Below, piece by piece: positions 27,550 to 36,627 of a DNA stretch of 64,000 bases. The notes under the pieces are model-generated. The model made no database searches, was not told the origin of the DNA, and saw only the letters and a program-made list of their open reading frames with translations. Numbering within the stretch: position 1 is the first letter of the stretch; every line of letters starts with the position of its first letter. This stretch comes from Porphyromonas sp. (GTDB lineage: Bacteria > Bacteroidota > Bacteroidia > Bacteroidales > Porphyromonadaceae): assembly GCF_030529325.1 (NCBI RefSeq), contig NZ_JAUMXC010000005.1, positions 1 through 64,000 on the forward strand. Reading direction: 5' to 3'. The position numbers were made by a program, and so were the translations under genes.

Positions 27550-28902
27550 ATGTCACAAAAAGCAGCGAGAGAAGTACGGATACTGACAGAAGGAAGTATC
27601 CCTCTACACCTGTTCAAACTTGCCCTTCCAATACTGGGCACTTCCTTTGTACAGATGCTGTACAGCTTTACGGATATGGCCTGGCTCGGGAGGCTCAACA
27701 GTGAAGCCATTGCAGCTGTAGGGGCGGCCTCGGTCTTCTTATGGCTGGCTATATCTATATCACTTATCAACAAAGTGGGTAGCGAAGTTACCGTAGCCCA
27801 TTCTGTCGGGAAGCGAGACGAAAAGAGTGGATTGCACTTCGCTAATCACAATATTCACTTATCACTCATAATAGGAAGTATATTAGCAGGAATTTTTCTT
27901 GTCTTTGGCTCATATCTTTTGAAATTCTATGAGTTAGAGCCAAGTATCCATAGCGAGGGCTTGGTATATCTTAGGATTGCATCAATAGGACTTCCATTTA
28001 CCTTTTGTAGTGCAGCACTCACAGGTATATATAACGCTACCGGTCATAGTAAGATCCCGTTTATAATCAGCTCTGTAGGACTCTTTCTGAACATGGGTTT
28101 GGATCCGCTGTTCATTTTCACCTTTGGAATGGGATCAAAAGGCGCCGGAGTGGCTACTGTACTAGCACAAATTATAGTCTGTGCGCTATTTATTTTTCAG
28201 ATCAAGTACAAAGACAGACTGTTGGGAGGAGTTTCTTTCTTTGCCAAACTATCATGGGGGACCTGCTATAAGATCTTCAAGATAGGCATCCCTGTAGCCC
28301 TTTTCAATAGCCTTTTTGCCTTTATAAATATGTATCTCGGACGCCTTGCGTCTCTTGCTGGAGGACATATAGGAGTCTTGACTCTTACGACAGGAGGGCA
28401 ACTGGAAGCCATATCATGGAACACAGCCCAGGGTTTTTCCACTGCGTTAAGTGCCTTCATCTCCCAAAACTACGGAGCAAAGAAGCTCTCTCGAGTGATA
28501 GATGCTTTTAAATTCACTCTAAGGATGACTTTTATCTTTGGATTAGGATCGACAGCCTTGTATGTCTTTGGTGGCGAAGGTCTCTTCAGCCTCATAGTTC
28601 CTGATCCCATTGCATACGAGGCAGGAGGAATATACCTGCGTATCAGTGGATACTCACAGTTATTCATGATGCTTGAGATAACTACTCAAGGATTTTTCTA
28701 CGGTATCCGAAAGACCATTCCTCCCGCAGCAATCAGCATCGGAGGCAATCTCTTACGTATTCCTATATGCCTTGTAGCTCTTCAATATTTTCCTTCTGTA
28801 GAAACTATTTGGATTGTAATAGCAGCCACGACAACGCTCAAAGGTTTTTTGGCAATGCTATGGTACTTACGTGAGCGGCAACGGCTCCTCAAAGAAGGGT
28901 GA
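27550..28902 (+). CDS. MATE family efflux pump
   Basis: Multidrug and toxin extrusion transporter, 450 residues, 12 predicted membrane segments in two homologous halves. The N-terminus LTEGSIPLHLFKLALPILG and the MLYSFTDMAWLGRL segment are typical of the DinF/NorM group; the second half opens near KIGIPVALFNSLFAF. An in-frame ATG at 27502 lies inside rlmN; MSQKAAREVR at 27550, four bases after the rlmN stop, is the better start. Substrate unknown; Na+ or H+ driven by family. The gene converges with the crp-like gene only 14 bases away and I see no strong terminator between them. Confidence 0.88.
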   Translation: MSQKAAREVRILTEGSIPLHLFKLALPILGTSFVQMLYSFTDMAWLGRLNSEAIAAVGAASVFLWLAISISLINKVGSEVTVAHSVGKRDEKSGLHFANHNIHLSLIIGSILAGIFLVFGSYLLKFYELEPSIHSEGLVYLRIASIGLPFTFCSAALTGIYNATGHSKIPFIISSVGLFLNMGLDPLFIFTFGMGSKGAGVATVLAQIIVCALFIFQIKYKDRLLGGVSFFAKLSWGTCYKIFKIGIPVALFNSLFAFINMYLGRLASLAGGHIGVLTLTTGGQLEAISWNTAQGFSTALSAFISQNYGAKKLSRVIDAFKFTLRMTFIFGLGSTALYVFGGEGLFSLIVPDPIAYEAGGIYLRISGYSQLFMMLEITTQGFFYGIRKTIPPAAISIGGNLLRIPICLVALQYFPSVETIWIVIAATTTLKGFLAMLWYLRERQRLLKEG

Positions 28903-28916
28903 CACAGTAGACTCAA

Positions 28917-29588
28917 TCAGATCATACACTCCAACCTGAATCTACTGAGAACCTTTATTTCCTTCTTGTCCCACTCTATCACGCCTTCTCCCACAAGCTC
29001 TCTTATGGTACGAGAAAGAGAAGGTCTCTGTACTCCGAAGTGCTCTGCTAACTGAGTAAGTGTGCGTGTCAATTTGAATGAAGGACTTTTTACTGATGTG
29101 TTTTCAAGGATATAGAGGGCGAGTTTGCCTTTGACACTTTTGATGGACATCATCTGGACTTTATTTGATAGAAAGACCGCAATATTCGAAGTCAATCGCA
29201 CAAAGTTCAACAACAGCCTATCATTATCCTGCATCTGAGCCAGTAATTTAGTCTTGTCTATTACATACACAACCGTTTCTTCCGCAGCTATCACGTCTAC
29301 CGGAAAGATATTACGATCTGCAAAGAGAAACGCCGGGGCAAGCGGCCTCAAGGCTTCAATAAAGTCTATTTCCACAACATTCCCCTCTTTTGTAATCATT
29401 TCAGTACGCACGAAGCCGGATACAGGCAGTAAAAGATGCGTTACAAGATCTCCCTGCCTCACAATATGTTCTCCTTTGTGACACACCTTAGTACCAACCA
29501 TGCAACGTTCCAAAATGTCATTGGCATCGCCATGCTCCACTCCTGCAAAGAGAGGGCTGCCTGTCAGATCAACATTGTCCGGTATCAT
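28917..29588 (-). CDS. Crp/Fnr family transcriptional regulator
   Basis: 223 residues: cyclic-nucleotide-binding-like beta-roll (about 15-125, with CHKGEHIVRQGDLVTHLLLPVSG) and a C-terminal winged helix-turn-helix (about 165-215, LAEHFGVQRPSLSRTIREL). The effector is not evident; no Fnr-type cysteine cluster is present, so it does not look like an Fe-S oxygen sensor. It is last in the minus-strand unit ricT-gldH-crp, 30 bases after gldH. Targets cannot be inferred from the window. Confidence 0.88.
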   Translation of the reverse strand: MIPDNVDLTGSPLFAGVEHGDANDILERCMVGTKVCHKGEHIVRQGDLVTHLLLPVSGFVRTEMITKEGNVVEIDFIEALRPLAPAFLFADRNIFPVDVIAAEETVVYVIDKTKLLAQMQDNDRLLLNFVRLTSNIAVFLSNKVQMMSIKSVKGKLALYILENTSVKSPSFKLTRTLTQLAEHFGVQRPSLSRTIRELVGEGVIEWDKKEIKVLSRFRLECMI

Positions 29589-29618
29589 AGTTCAAACAGT
29601 ATGAGAAGTAGTTATGGT

Positions 29619-30101
29619 TCAGTCTCGAGACTCTACTATCAGCCCCAACTCAACAAGCCCTGTCAAAACCGAATCTTGAGAGAGATGTCTCAAGCTTATT
29701 GTATAAAGGCCTTTATTGGGAAAATGCCAGAGCGAGTCGATCTTATAAGTAGACTGAAATATGTTGTATCCATTCTTAGTCGAAAGTAGCTCCGAGCGTT
29801 CCAAATGCCACTGTAGCACCTGAGTCCGAAACTGTCTCTTGGGATCCTCCACAACCAAGCCGAGAGGCAGGACCTTGGGGGTAAAATCAGGAGAATATCT
29901 GAGAGAGGCTGTCATCTCATAAGCCCTTGTCGTGTCCTCGATATAAAAGGAATAGAATATCTCATCCGTCATATCCCATCCGTTGGGGTCTATGGGCTTA
30001 TACTCCGCATATACTCTCGGTCTGGCACAGGCAGACACAAAGAGGATGAGTAGTAACCAACCACTCATCCAACCCTTCATATATCTATACCACCTACCCA
30101 T
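29619..30101 (-). CDS. gldH: Gliding-motility lipoprotein GldH
   Basis: 160 residues with a lipoprotein signal peptide ending in LFVSAC, where Cys becomes the lipidated N-terminus. An alternative start at 30080 (MKGWMSGW) gives a more usual signal length. The mature part is beta-rich and matches GldH segments (DPNGWDMTDEIFYSFYI, NIFQSTYKIDSLWHFPNKGLY). GldH is one of the Gld lipoproteins of Bacteroidota and is retained in non-gliding species with type IX secretion. The location next to ricT is conserved in the phylum and supports the call. Envelope, periplasm-facing. Confidence 0.8.
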   Translation of the reverse strand: MGRWYRYMKGWMSGWLLLILFVSACARPRVYAEYKPIDPNGWDMTDEIFYSFYIEDTTRAYEMTASLRYSPDFTPKVLPLGLVVEDPKRQFRTQVLQWHLERSELLSTKNGYNIFQSTYKIDSLWHFPNKGLYTISLRHLSQDSVLTGLVELGLIVESRD

Positions 30102-30132
30102 AGTAAAGTGTCATCCTCCATCCCACAAAAGG

Positions 30133-31419
30133 TCAAGCCTCCTTTGCAGTCTGAGTTTTACCTGATGGCTTGTGTTGCCCGTCCTCTCTTTGCTTCATCT
30201 TGTGAGGTCTGTTACCATTTCGATGTTGGCGTCTGTTCTCAGAATGAGAGGTTTCCTGTCCTTCGTTCGAGCCTGAGGGACGATGAGAAGGATTATCACT
30301 TCTCCGCTCTTCGGCGTTTTTTCTTCGATTACGTCCCTTTCGACGCGCCACAGAATCAAATCGAGTCAAACTATTCTCATCAAGAATATCTGTCGAAGGT
30401 GCAGGACGTTGTGTTCCCTCACTATCAAGTTGAAGAGAAAACGGCTTATCCCCCCTCTTATTCATATTGATGATTTGGAACACCCTCTGCGTGGATAGAC
30501 CTATGATTTCGCCACTTTCCTTCGGATTTTTATTGATGTAATACACTGTTCCGGATAGAGCGTCCCCCTTAAAGTGACGATAAGCACCTTGCGAAGTTTC
30601 AAGTTCTATTTCACGAGATGGCATCCGCCTCTGAGCCTCAAAATAGACGTCCACCTCGTAGTTGAGGCAACACTTGAGCTTTGCACACTGTCCGGCCAGT
30701 TTTTGTGGATTCATCGACAAGTCTTGCAGTCTTGCAGCATTGGTGCCGACAGAAACAAAGTTGGTCAAAAATCCAGAACAGCAAAGTTGTCGTCCGCAAG
30801 GCCCTATCCCTCCGATACGAGCAGCTTCCTGTCTCGCACCGATCTGCTTCATCTCTATGCGCACATGAAAAGCCTCAGCCAATTTCTTGATAAGCTGTCT
30901 GAAATCCACACGTCCATCCGCAATGTAGTAAAAGATAGCTTTTTGTCCATCTCCCTGATACTCAACATCTCCAATCTTCATGTCCAATCCGAGATCAAGC
31001 GCGATCTGGCGCGAGCGTATCATTGTATCATGCTCCAAAGCCTTGCACTCCTCAAACTTGTCGATGTCTGTCTGTTTTGCAATACGATAGATGCGCTTAG
31101 GCTCGCCATTATTCCGGTAGTTGGCCTTGCGCATTTGCAGTTCCACCAACTTTCCCGTGAGAGATACCGTACCGATGTCATGTCCCGGAGTCGCTTCTAC
31201 TGCAACGACATCCCCCTTAAAAAGTGGAAGTTTAAGGCTGTTGAGGTAATACCCCTTACGAGTATTTTTGAACTGCACTTCCACATAATCCTCAACGTTA
31301 CACCCCTTCGGCAAGTCGCTGAGGTAATCAAACGTATTCAGTTTCTTCTTCATACAACCGCAACACCCTCTGGCAGTCATCTTATTGCACGAAGAACTAT
31401 TATTATCTTTAAATCTCAT
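30133..31419 (-). CDS. ricT: PSP1-domain protein, RicT (YaaT) homologue
   Basis: 428 residues. The PSP1 C-terminal domain covers about 95-180. The iron-sulfur cysteines typical of RicT are visible in GPCGRQLCC near 207-215 and CAKLKCC near 248-254. In Firmicutes RicT works with RicA and RicF on mRNA maturation; the role in Bacteroidota is unproven. The N-terminus carries a further Cys cluster (GCCGC near 18-22). The last 90 residues (from about 340) are low-complexity and strongly basic, rich in Arg, His, Asn and Ser, like an RNA-binding tail. First gene of the ricT-gldH-crp unit, with a TAAATTTG box at 31489-31496. Confidence 0.85.
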   Translation of the reverse strand: MRFKDNNSSSCNKMTARGCCGCMKKKLNTFDYLSDLPKGCNVEDYVEVQFKNTRKGYYLNSLKLPLFKGDVVAVEATPGHDIGTVSLTGKLVELQMRKANYRNNGEPKRIYRIAKQTDIDKFEECKALEHDTMIRSRQIALDLGLDMKIGDVEYQGDGQKAIFYYIADGRVDFRQLIKKLAEAFHVRIEMKQIGARQEAARIGGIGPCGRQLCCSGFLTNFVSVGTNAARLQDLSMNPQKLAGQCAKLKCCLNYEVDVYFEAQRRMPSREIELETSQGAYRHFKGDALSGTVYYINKNPKESGEIIGLSTQRVFQIINMNKRGDKPFSLQLDSEGTQRPAPSTDILDENSLTRFDSVARRKGRNRRKNAEERRSDNPSHRPSGSNEGQETSHSENRRQHRNGNRPHKMKQREDGQHKPSGKTQTAKEA

Positions 31420-31803
31420 TTATCTTAATATCAAATCTTTATGCGTGCTATAGTATGACCTCCACGCCCAACACGCCTAATATAATTACAAATTTACAGT
31501 TTTTCATCGAAACCCTGCGGACAGATACAAGTTTTCGCTCCCAAATACCAACCTAAAGGTATATAATGTGTAGTCATAAAGCCTGCAAAAAATTCTGAGC
31601 AAAAATAGATTCCTCTAAGCTCACACTCAGACACAATCGTGACAATTATTAAAAGTTGCTTCACAAAGAAAACATCACGATAGTATTAAAATATTAAAAT
31701 CCCCGATTTCTTCTTGTTTATTGCCAATAGGCGAGTTAACTTTAGGGCTATTCATCAGCAATAGTGGGGAAAATAGGTTATTCACTTTTTATGCATAGGA
31801 GAG
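31420..31803. other. Divergent intergenic region ricT / nitroreductase-like gene
   Basis: Contains the ricT -7 box and, on the plus strand, TTG (31714-31716), 20 bases, TAACTTTA (31737-31744), one base off the consensus, which may drive the nitroreductase-like gene. AGGAGAG at 31797-31803 directly before its ATG is an unusually Shine-Dalgarno-like stretch for this phylum. No other feature seen. Confidence 0.45.
31489..31496 (-). promoter_or_regulatory. -7 box for ricT-gldH-crp
   Basis: TAAATTTG on the minus strand, 70 bases before the ricT start. No clear -33 element. Confidence 0.5.
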
Positions 31804-32775
31804 ATGAACAAAGTACTTACACAAAATCCGGACTACGCGTTTATGATCGAACAAGCGATCAAAGCACCTTCGGGACACAATACACAGCCTTGGTTATTCG
31901 AGGTAGGAGCGACAAGCATTGACATTCTCCCTGATTTCACGAGATCATTACCAATAGTCGATCCCGATAATAGAGAACTATTTATCAGTCTCGGATGTGC
32001 CACCGAAAACCTCTGTATTACGGCTTTGCATAGGGGCTATGAGCCAACGGTGACCATCACTAAAAATGGTGCAATTCACATAGAACTCGCCAAACAAGGC
32101 TGCAGCCGCCCTTCTTCTCTGTTGTCCCAGATAAATATCAGGCAAACAAATAGGAGTATCTATAATGGCAATAAAATTCCTAAAGATCAGATTGAGACAC
32201 TTAGGAAAATTGAAACAACCCACGATATCAAACTTCGATTTTTCGAAAATGGCACGAAGGAATTTGAAGCCATCTCAGAAATAATCTACGAGGGAAACAG
32301 AAGACAGATGGGAGATAAAGATTTCAAAAATGAATTGAAACAATGGATGCGCTACAACAAAAAGCACCAAGATGCAACAAGAGATGGACTCAGCTACGCA
32401 GTCTTCGGAGCTCCCAACCTGCCTTGCTTCATTGCAAAAGCTATTATGTCACAAGCCATCAACGAGAAGATGCAAAACAAAAGTGACAAAAGAAAGATAC
32501 TTTCCTCCTCTCATCTCACACTACTTACAACGCGACACAACACGATCGAAGAATGGATAAATCTGGGTAGGATACTGGAGTTTTTCCTCCTCAAATCCAC
32601 GGAGATGGGCATAGTGCATGCTTATATGAATCAACCCAATGAAGTCCAAGAGCTTTCAAGAATAATGGCAAAGACACTCGATATAGATAATGAGTATCCT
32701 ACGATCTTGCTGCGCATAGGTTATGGGAAAAAGATGCCGTACTCATCGAGAAAAGAGGCAGAGACACATCCGTGA
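31804..32775 (+). CDS. Acg-like nitroreductase-family FMN protein
   Basis: 323 residues. The N-terminal APSGHNTQPWLFEV (about 22-35) is the FMN-binding opening motif of the nitroreductase superfamily, and INIRQTNRSIYNGNKIP near 109-125 and the closing PTILLRIGYGKKMPYSSRK also fit. The longer central region resembles the Acg-type FMN proteins, in which two nitroreductase units are fused and which may store FMN rather than reduce nitro compounds. The substrate is unknown. Monocistronic; the dispersed element follows 20 bases after the stop. Confidence 0.72.
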   Translation: MNKVLTQNPDYAFMIEQAIKAPSGHNTQPWLFEVGATSIDILPDFTRSLPIVDPDNRELFISLGCATENLCITALHRGYEPTVTITKNGAIHIELAKQGCSRPSSLLSQINIRQTNRSIYNGNKIPKDQIETLRKIETTHDIKLRFFENGTKEFEAISEIIYEGNRRQMGDKDFKNELKQWMRYNKKHQDATRDGLSYAVFGAPNLPCFIAKAIMSQAINEKMQNKSDKRKILSSSHLTLLTTRHNTIEEWINLGRILEFFLLKSTEMGIVHAYMNQPNEVQELSRIMAKTLDIDNEYPTILLRIGYGKKMPYSSRKEAETHP

Positions 32776-32796
32776 TAATATGTGTACCAAGGGTCG

Positions 32797-32884
32797 GAAA
32801 AAGGTTGTCTAACTTGAGGTATCAAGGTAAGCAACTTAATTCATCAAGTTAGACACATTGATTTGAACGCTTCTACAGCTTTTC
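32797..32884 (+). repeat. Dispersed three-arm element, copy 3 (88 bp)
   Basis: Begins GAAAAAGGTTGTCTAACTTG, first reverse arm diverged (TCAAGGTAAGC), second arm perfect (TCAAGTTAGAC), end TTCTACAGCTTTTC. No independent terminator is visible between the nitroreductase stop (32775) and this copy, so here the element may itself end transcription. Confidence 0.85.
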
Positions 32885-33028
32885 TAAATAATCCATTTTG
32901 AGGGAGATCTTTATTTCGTCTCACTTTATCAAAGTGATAAACGTTATGACGCCGAAATCTGACGGACACTTTAAAGACAAAAAGTAAGATTGAATGCCTT
33001 ACACAAAGAGAAAACTCTCCTGAAGGTA

Positions 33029-33059
33029 TTGCATATTTGAAAGGATATTCATAACTTTG
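33029..33059 (+). promoter_or_regulatory. Promoter of tRNA-His
   Basis: TTG (33029-33031), 20 bases, TAACTTTG (33052-33059). The whole segment resembles the rpsP promoter (43624-43653), with TTGxxATTTGAAAG and ATAACTTTGCA in common. Confidence 0.7.
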
Positions 33060-33098
33060 CATCGCTGTTAAGGAAAATCACAGCAACTGAATTGATAT

Positions 33099-33171
33099 GG
33101 TGGTTGTAGCTCAGTGGTAGAGCACCGGATTGTGGTTCCGGGTGTCGCGGGTTCGAACCCCGTCTTCCACC
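33099..33171 (+). tRNA. tRNA-His (GTG)
   Basis: Cloverleaf with the extra G-1 opposite C73 typical of tRNA-His, D-arm GCTC-AGTGGTA-GAGC, anticodon arm CCGGA-TTGTGGT-TCCGG (anticodon GTG) and T-arm GCGGG-TTCGAAC-CCCGT. The acceptor strands GTGGTTG and CTTCCAC leave two adjacent U-U oppositions at 5:68 and 6:67, which is unusual. CCA is not encoded. Confidence 0.93.
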
Positions 33172-33181
33172 CTTCTAAGAA

Positions 33182-33224
33182 AAAGAAGACTTTCTGCACA
33201 AAGCAGCAGGTCTTCTTTCTTTTT
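33182..33224 (+). terminator. Terminator of tRNA-His
   Basis: AAAGAAGAC (33182-33190) pairs with GTCTTCTTT (33210-33218), with an inner CTGC/GCAG pairing, followed by CTTTTTT. Confidence 0.85.
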
Positions 33225-33297
33225 TCGATCAATATGGAACATATATGATTACCACCGAAAGATCAAGACATTTGCATTCATTTTTTGTAACTTTGTG

Positions 33298-33305
33298 ACC
33301 TGCTA
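33298..33305 (+). promoter_or_regulatory. -7 box for metG
   Basis: TAACTTTG, 27 bases before the metG ATG. Confidence 0.55.
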
Positions 33306-33331
33306 CAAAATAAGTAAAACACTATCAATAT

Positions 33332-35380
33332 ATGAGCAACAACAACTATAAGCGCACCCTCATCACCTCAGCCCTGCCTTACGTCAATGGGCCGGTACAT
33401 ATAGGTCATGTGGCAGGTGTGTACCTACCGGCAGACATATATGCGAGATATCTGAGGATGAAGGGCGATGATGTCCTATTTATCGGAGGCTCGGATGAGC
33501 ACGGTGTACCCATCACCATCCGTGCGCAAAAGGAAGGTGTAACACCCCAAGATATTGTAGACAGATATCATAACCTGATCAAAAAGTCATTTGAAGACTT
33601 TGGGATCAGCTTCGATATCTACTCTCGTACCACAAGTGATACACATAAGAAGCTGGCATCGGACTTCTTCCGTAAATTGTATGACAAGGGCGAATTTCTC
33701 GAAATCGAATCCGAGCAATACTATGATGAGGAGGCAGGACAATTCCTCGCAGACAGATATATCATAGGCACATGTCCTCACTGTCACAACGACGGGGCTT
33801 ATGGTGACCAGTGCGAAAGATGTGGCACATCACTGAACCCAACAGACCTCATCGATCCGAAATCAGCATTATCCGGATCAAAACCGGTCATGAAAGCAAC
33901 AACTCATTGGTATCTGCCACTTGACAAACATGAGGCTTTTCTGAAAGAATGGATCCTCGAAGGGCATAAGGAATGGAGGCCCAATGTGTACGGTCAATGC
34001 AAAAGTTGGCTTGATCTCGGACTTCGTCCAAGAGCCGTGAGTCGTGACCTCAACTGGGGTATCCCTGTACCTGTGGAAGGTGCTGAGGGCAAAGTCCTAT
34101 ACGTATGGTTTGATGCTCCGATAGGCTATATTTCCAATACCAAAGAACTTCGTCCGGATGACTGGGAACTATGGTGGAAAGATAAGGACACAAAGCTGGT
34201 GCACTTCATAGGCAAAGACAATATCGTTTTTCACTGTATTGTGTTCCCTGCAATGCTCCGTGCGGAGGGATCATATATCCTCCCCGATAACGTCCCATCC
34301 AATGAGTTTCTCAACCTTGAAGGGGACAAAATCTCAACTTCCCGTAACTGGGCGGTATGGTTACATGAGTATCTCGTAGACTTTGCAGACAAACAGGACG
34401 TACTCAGATATGTACTTACTGCCAATGCTCCGGAGACCAAAGATAATGACTTCACATGGAAAGACTTCCAAGCTCGCAATAACAGCGAACTTGTAGCAAT
34501 ATTGGGGAACTTCATCAATCGTGCAATCGTACTGACACACAAATATTTTGAAGGAAAAGTCCCTGCAAGGAATACCCTTACGGAATATGACAAGGAGGTC
34601 ATAGCTCAAATCACTGCGATAAAAGATGAAGTAACAAAACTGCTCGATGGCTATCACTTCCGCGATGCTCAACGTGCGGCAATGGGACTTGCACGACTTG
34701 GCAACAAATATCTTGCCGACACCGAGCCTTGGAAGTTGGCGAAGGAAGATATGAACAGGGTATCAACGATACTGAGTATCTCTCTAGAATTGTCTGCTAA
34801 CATTGCAATCTTGATGGAACCATTCTTGCCATTCTCGATGAAGAAGCTGCGCGAAATGCTTGCAATGACGCAAAAGCCGACATGGGACATTGTTGGCTCT
34901 GAACTTCTACATGAGGGACAGCAATTGATGCCTGCAACCTTGCTATTCGACAAACTCGAAGACGAAGTCATCAATGCTCAGATCGAAAGATTAGAAGCTA
35001 TCCGTAAGGAAAATAAAGCCAATGAAGTACCGGCGGCAGATCCGATAGCGCCCGATGTACCGTTCGAAGATTTCCTTAAGGTGGACATGAGAGTGGGAAC
35101 GGTATTGGAGTGCTCAAAGGTGCCTAAAGCCGACAAATTACTCCACTTCATCATCGATGATGGTATAAAAAAGCGCACCATACTCTCAGGTATAGCAGAA
35201 CACTACAGTGATCCATCCCAACTAGTAGGCAAACAAGTTTGCTTTGTAGCCAATCTTGCACCACGTAAGATCAGAGGCATTGTATCTGAAGGTATGATAT
35301 TATCGGCTGTTGATCCTAAAGGCAAACTTACGCTGCTGACAACACTATCTGACACACTGCCGGGATCCAAGATCTCATGA
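33332..35380 (+). CDS. metG: Methionyl-tRNA synthetase
   Basis: Class I synthetase, 682 residues, MetG1 type. HIGH-like PVHIGHVAG at about 17-25, zinc knuckle cysteines [18 protein letters not shown] near 149-166, and KMSKS-like [12 protein letters not shown] near 332-343. The C-terminal 110 residues (from about 573, [17 protein letters not shown]) are the Trbp111/OB-fold tRNA-binding and dimerisation domain. The end overlaps mnmA by four bases (ATGA). Confidence 0.96.
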   Translation: MSNNNYKRTLITSALPYVNGPVHIGHVAGVYLPADIYARYLRMKGDDVLFIGGSDEHGVPITIRAQKEGVTPQDIVDRYHNLIKKSFEDFGISFDIYSRTTSDTHKKLASDFFRKLYDKGEFLEIESEQYYDEEAGQFLADRYIIGTCPHCHNDGAYGDQCERCGTSLNPTDLIDPKSALSGSKPVMKATTHWYLPLDKHEAFLKEWILEGHKEWRPNVYGQCKSWLDLGLRPRAVSRDLNWGIPVPVEGAEGKVLYVWFDAPIGYISNTKELRPDDWELWWKDKDTKLVHFIGKDNIVFHCIVFPAMLRAEGSYILPDNVPSNEFLNLEGDKISTSRNWAVWLHEYLVDFADKQDVLRYVLTANAPETKDNDFTWKDFQARNNSELVAILGNFINRAIVLTHKYFEGKVPARNTLTEYDKEVIAQITAIKDEVTKLLDGYHFRDAQRAAMGLARLGNKYLADTEPWKLAKEDMNRVSTILSISLELSANIAILMEPFLPFSMKKLREMLAMTQKPTWDIVGSELLHEGQQLMPATLLFDKLEDEVINAQIERLEAIRKENKANEVPAADPIAPDVPFEDFLKVDMRVGTVLECSKVPKADKLLHFIIDDGIKKRTILSGIAEHYSDPSQLVGKQVCFVANLAPRKIRGIVSEGMILSAVDPKGKLTLLTTLSDTLPGSKIS

Positions 35381-36453
35381 AGACTGCACTACTTCTTTCA
35401 GGAGGTGTAGATAGTTCGGTAGCTCTTCACCTGCTGCATAGCCAAGGGATACGCCCCGACCTATACTATATACGTATCGGAATGGAAGGGGAAGAGTTCC
35501 CTGACTGTCCTGCGGAGGAAGACATTGAGATGGTGAAATGGTTGGCGCGTAAGTACGACTGTCCTCTGGAGATTGTCTCTCTCCATGACGAGTACTGGGA
35601 CTATGTGGTCAAGTATATGATAGATACCGTGAGTGCGGGACTGACCCCCCACCCTGACATGATGTGCAACAGAATCATCAAGTTTGGGTATTTCAACGAA
35701 TATTGGGGGCATAAATACGATGCTATTGCAACAGGGCATTACGCAGATAAACGGATAATTGATGGAATTCATTTCCTTGCCACAGCACGGGATTTGATTA
35801 AGGATCAGACCGACTTCTTGGCCCAGATCACGTATCCTCAACTTCTGAAAGCTCTCTTCCCTCTCGGAGCTCTGCCCAAGGCCGAAGTTAGAGAAATTGC
35901 CCGACGCGAAGGCCTGGTGACAGCAACAAGAAAAGACAGTCAGGGGATATGCTTCTTGGGGAAAGTCAATTACAATGATTTTCTGAGAAAATATGTTGGA
36001 ACAAAGCCGGGAGATATCGTTGACATAGAAACAAGCAAAAAAATAGGAACACATGAGGGATTTTGGTTCCACACGATAGGACAGCGCAAAGGACTAGGCC
36101 TTAGCGGTGGGCCGTGGTTTGTCGTACGTAAGGATGTCCCGTCCAATACTATCTTCGTGAGCAGAGGTTATGACCCGATCGAGCAATATGGCAACATAAT
36201 AGAGATGAGTGAGATGAACTTTATCTCTGTAAATCCGATGCCTGAAGGCGGTTCCGATCTTGACATTACTTTCAAAGTGAGGCACACACCGGAGTTTACG
36301 AAAGGCATACTGTATACAACACCCTATGGCTACGAAGTGAAGTCTGCCGATCTTGTTCAAGGAATTGCACCGGGACAGTATTGCACCATATATGATAAGG
36401 ACTCGATCTTGTGCTATGGTTCAGGTATGATTTCAGGCGGACGCAAGGAATAG
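35377..36453 (+). CDS. mnmA: tRNA-specific 2-thiouridylase
   Basis: ATP-dependent 2-thiolation of U34 in tRNA-Lys, -Glu and -Gln; 358 residues. PP-loop [15 protein letters not shown] at about 6-20. The catalytic cysteines are in [10 protein letters not shown] near 95-104 and [12 protein letters not shown] near 188-199. The C-terminal half is the beta-barrel domain. It overlaps metG by four bases, so the two are translationally coupled. The substrate tRNA-Glu (TTC) is encoded twice in this window. Confidence 0.95.
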   Translation: MKTALLLSGGVDSSVALHLLHSQGIRPDLYYIRIGMEGEEFPDCPAEEDIEMVKWLARKYDCPLEIVSLHDEYWDYVVKYMIDTVSAGLTPHPDMMCNRIIKFGYFNEYWGHKYDAIATGHYADKRIIDGIHFLATARDLIKDQTDFLAQITYPQLLKALFPLGALPKAEVREIARREGLVTATRKDSQGICFLGKVNYNDFLRKYVGTKPGDIVDIETSKKIGTHEGFWFHTIGQRKGLGLSGGPWFVVRKDVPSNTIFVSRGYDPIEQYGNIIEMSEMNFISVNPMPEGGSDLDITFKVRHTPEFTKGILYTTPYGYEVKSADLVQGIAPGQYCTIYDKDSILCYGSGMISGGRKE

Positions 36454-36523
36454 AGCACGCCATCAGGACATCATTCCTCCTCCAATAGAAACATCAGAAA
36501 CAATTTTCACAATGAATTTATTT

Positions 36524-36562
36524 AAGTACTATGCAATATATACTTGCGATAGTACTTTTTTT
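36524..36562 (+). terminator. Terminator of metG-mnmA, overlapping the next promoter
   Basis: AAGTACTAT (36524-36532) pairs with ATAGTACTT (36549-36557), followed by TTTTT. The -33 TTG of the next promoter (36544-36546) lies inside its loop. Confidence 0.7.
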
Positions 36563-36572
36563 TATAGCTTTG
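36544..36572 (+). promoter_or_regulatory. Promoter of the 949-aa M16 peptidase
   Basis: TTG (36544-36546), 18 bases, TAGCTTTG (36565-36572). Start near 36579, about 50 bases before the ATG. Confidence 0.6.
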
Positions 36573-36627
36573 TGATTAAATTTTGAATTAACAATTACTA
36601 CAAACCTAAAAACAAAGAATTAACAGT

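Larger units (their letters stand above)
32776..33098. other. Intergenic stretch before tRNA-His
   Basis: Holds copy 3 of the dispersed element (32797-32884) and the tRNA-His promoter (33029-33059). I see nothing else between them. Confidence 0.55.

Noticed and set aside
30574-31428. 284-residue plus-strand ORF opposite ricT
   Set aside because: Antisense to a well-supported protein, no recognisable domain and no promoter box; a compositional shadow.
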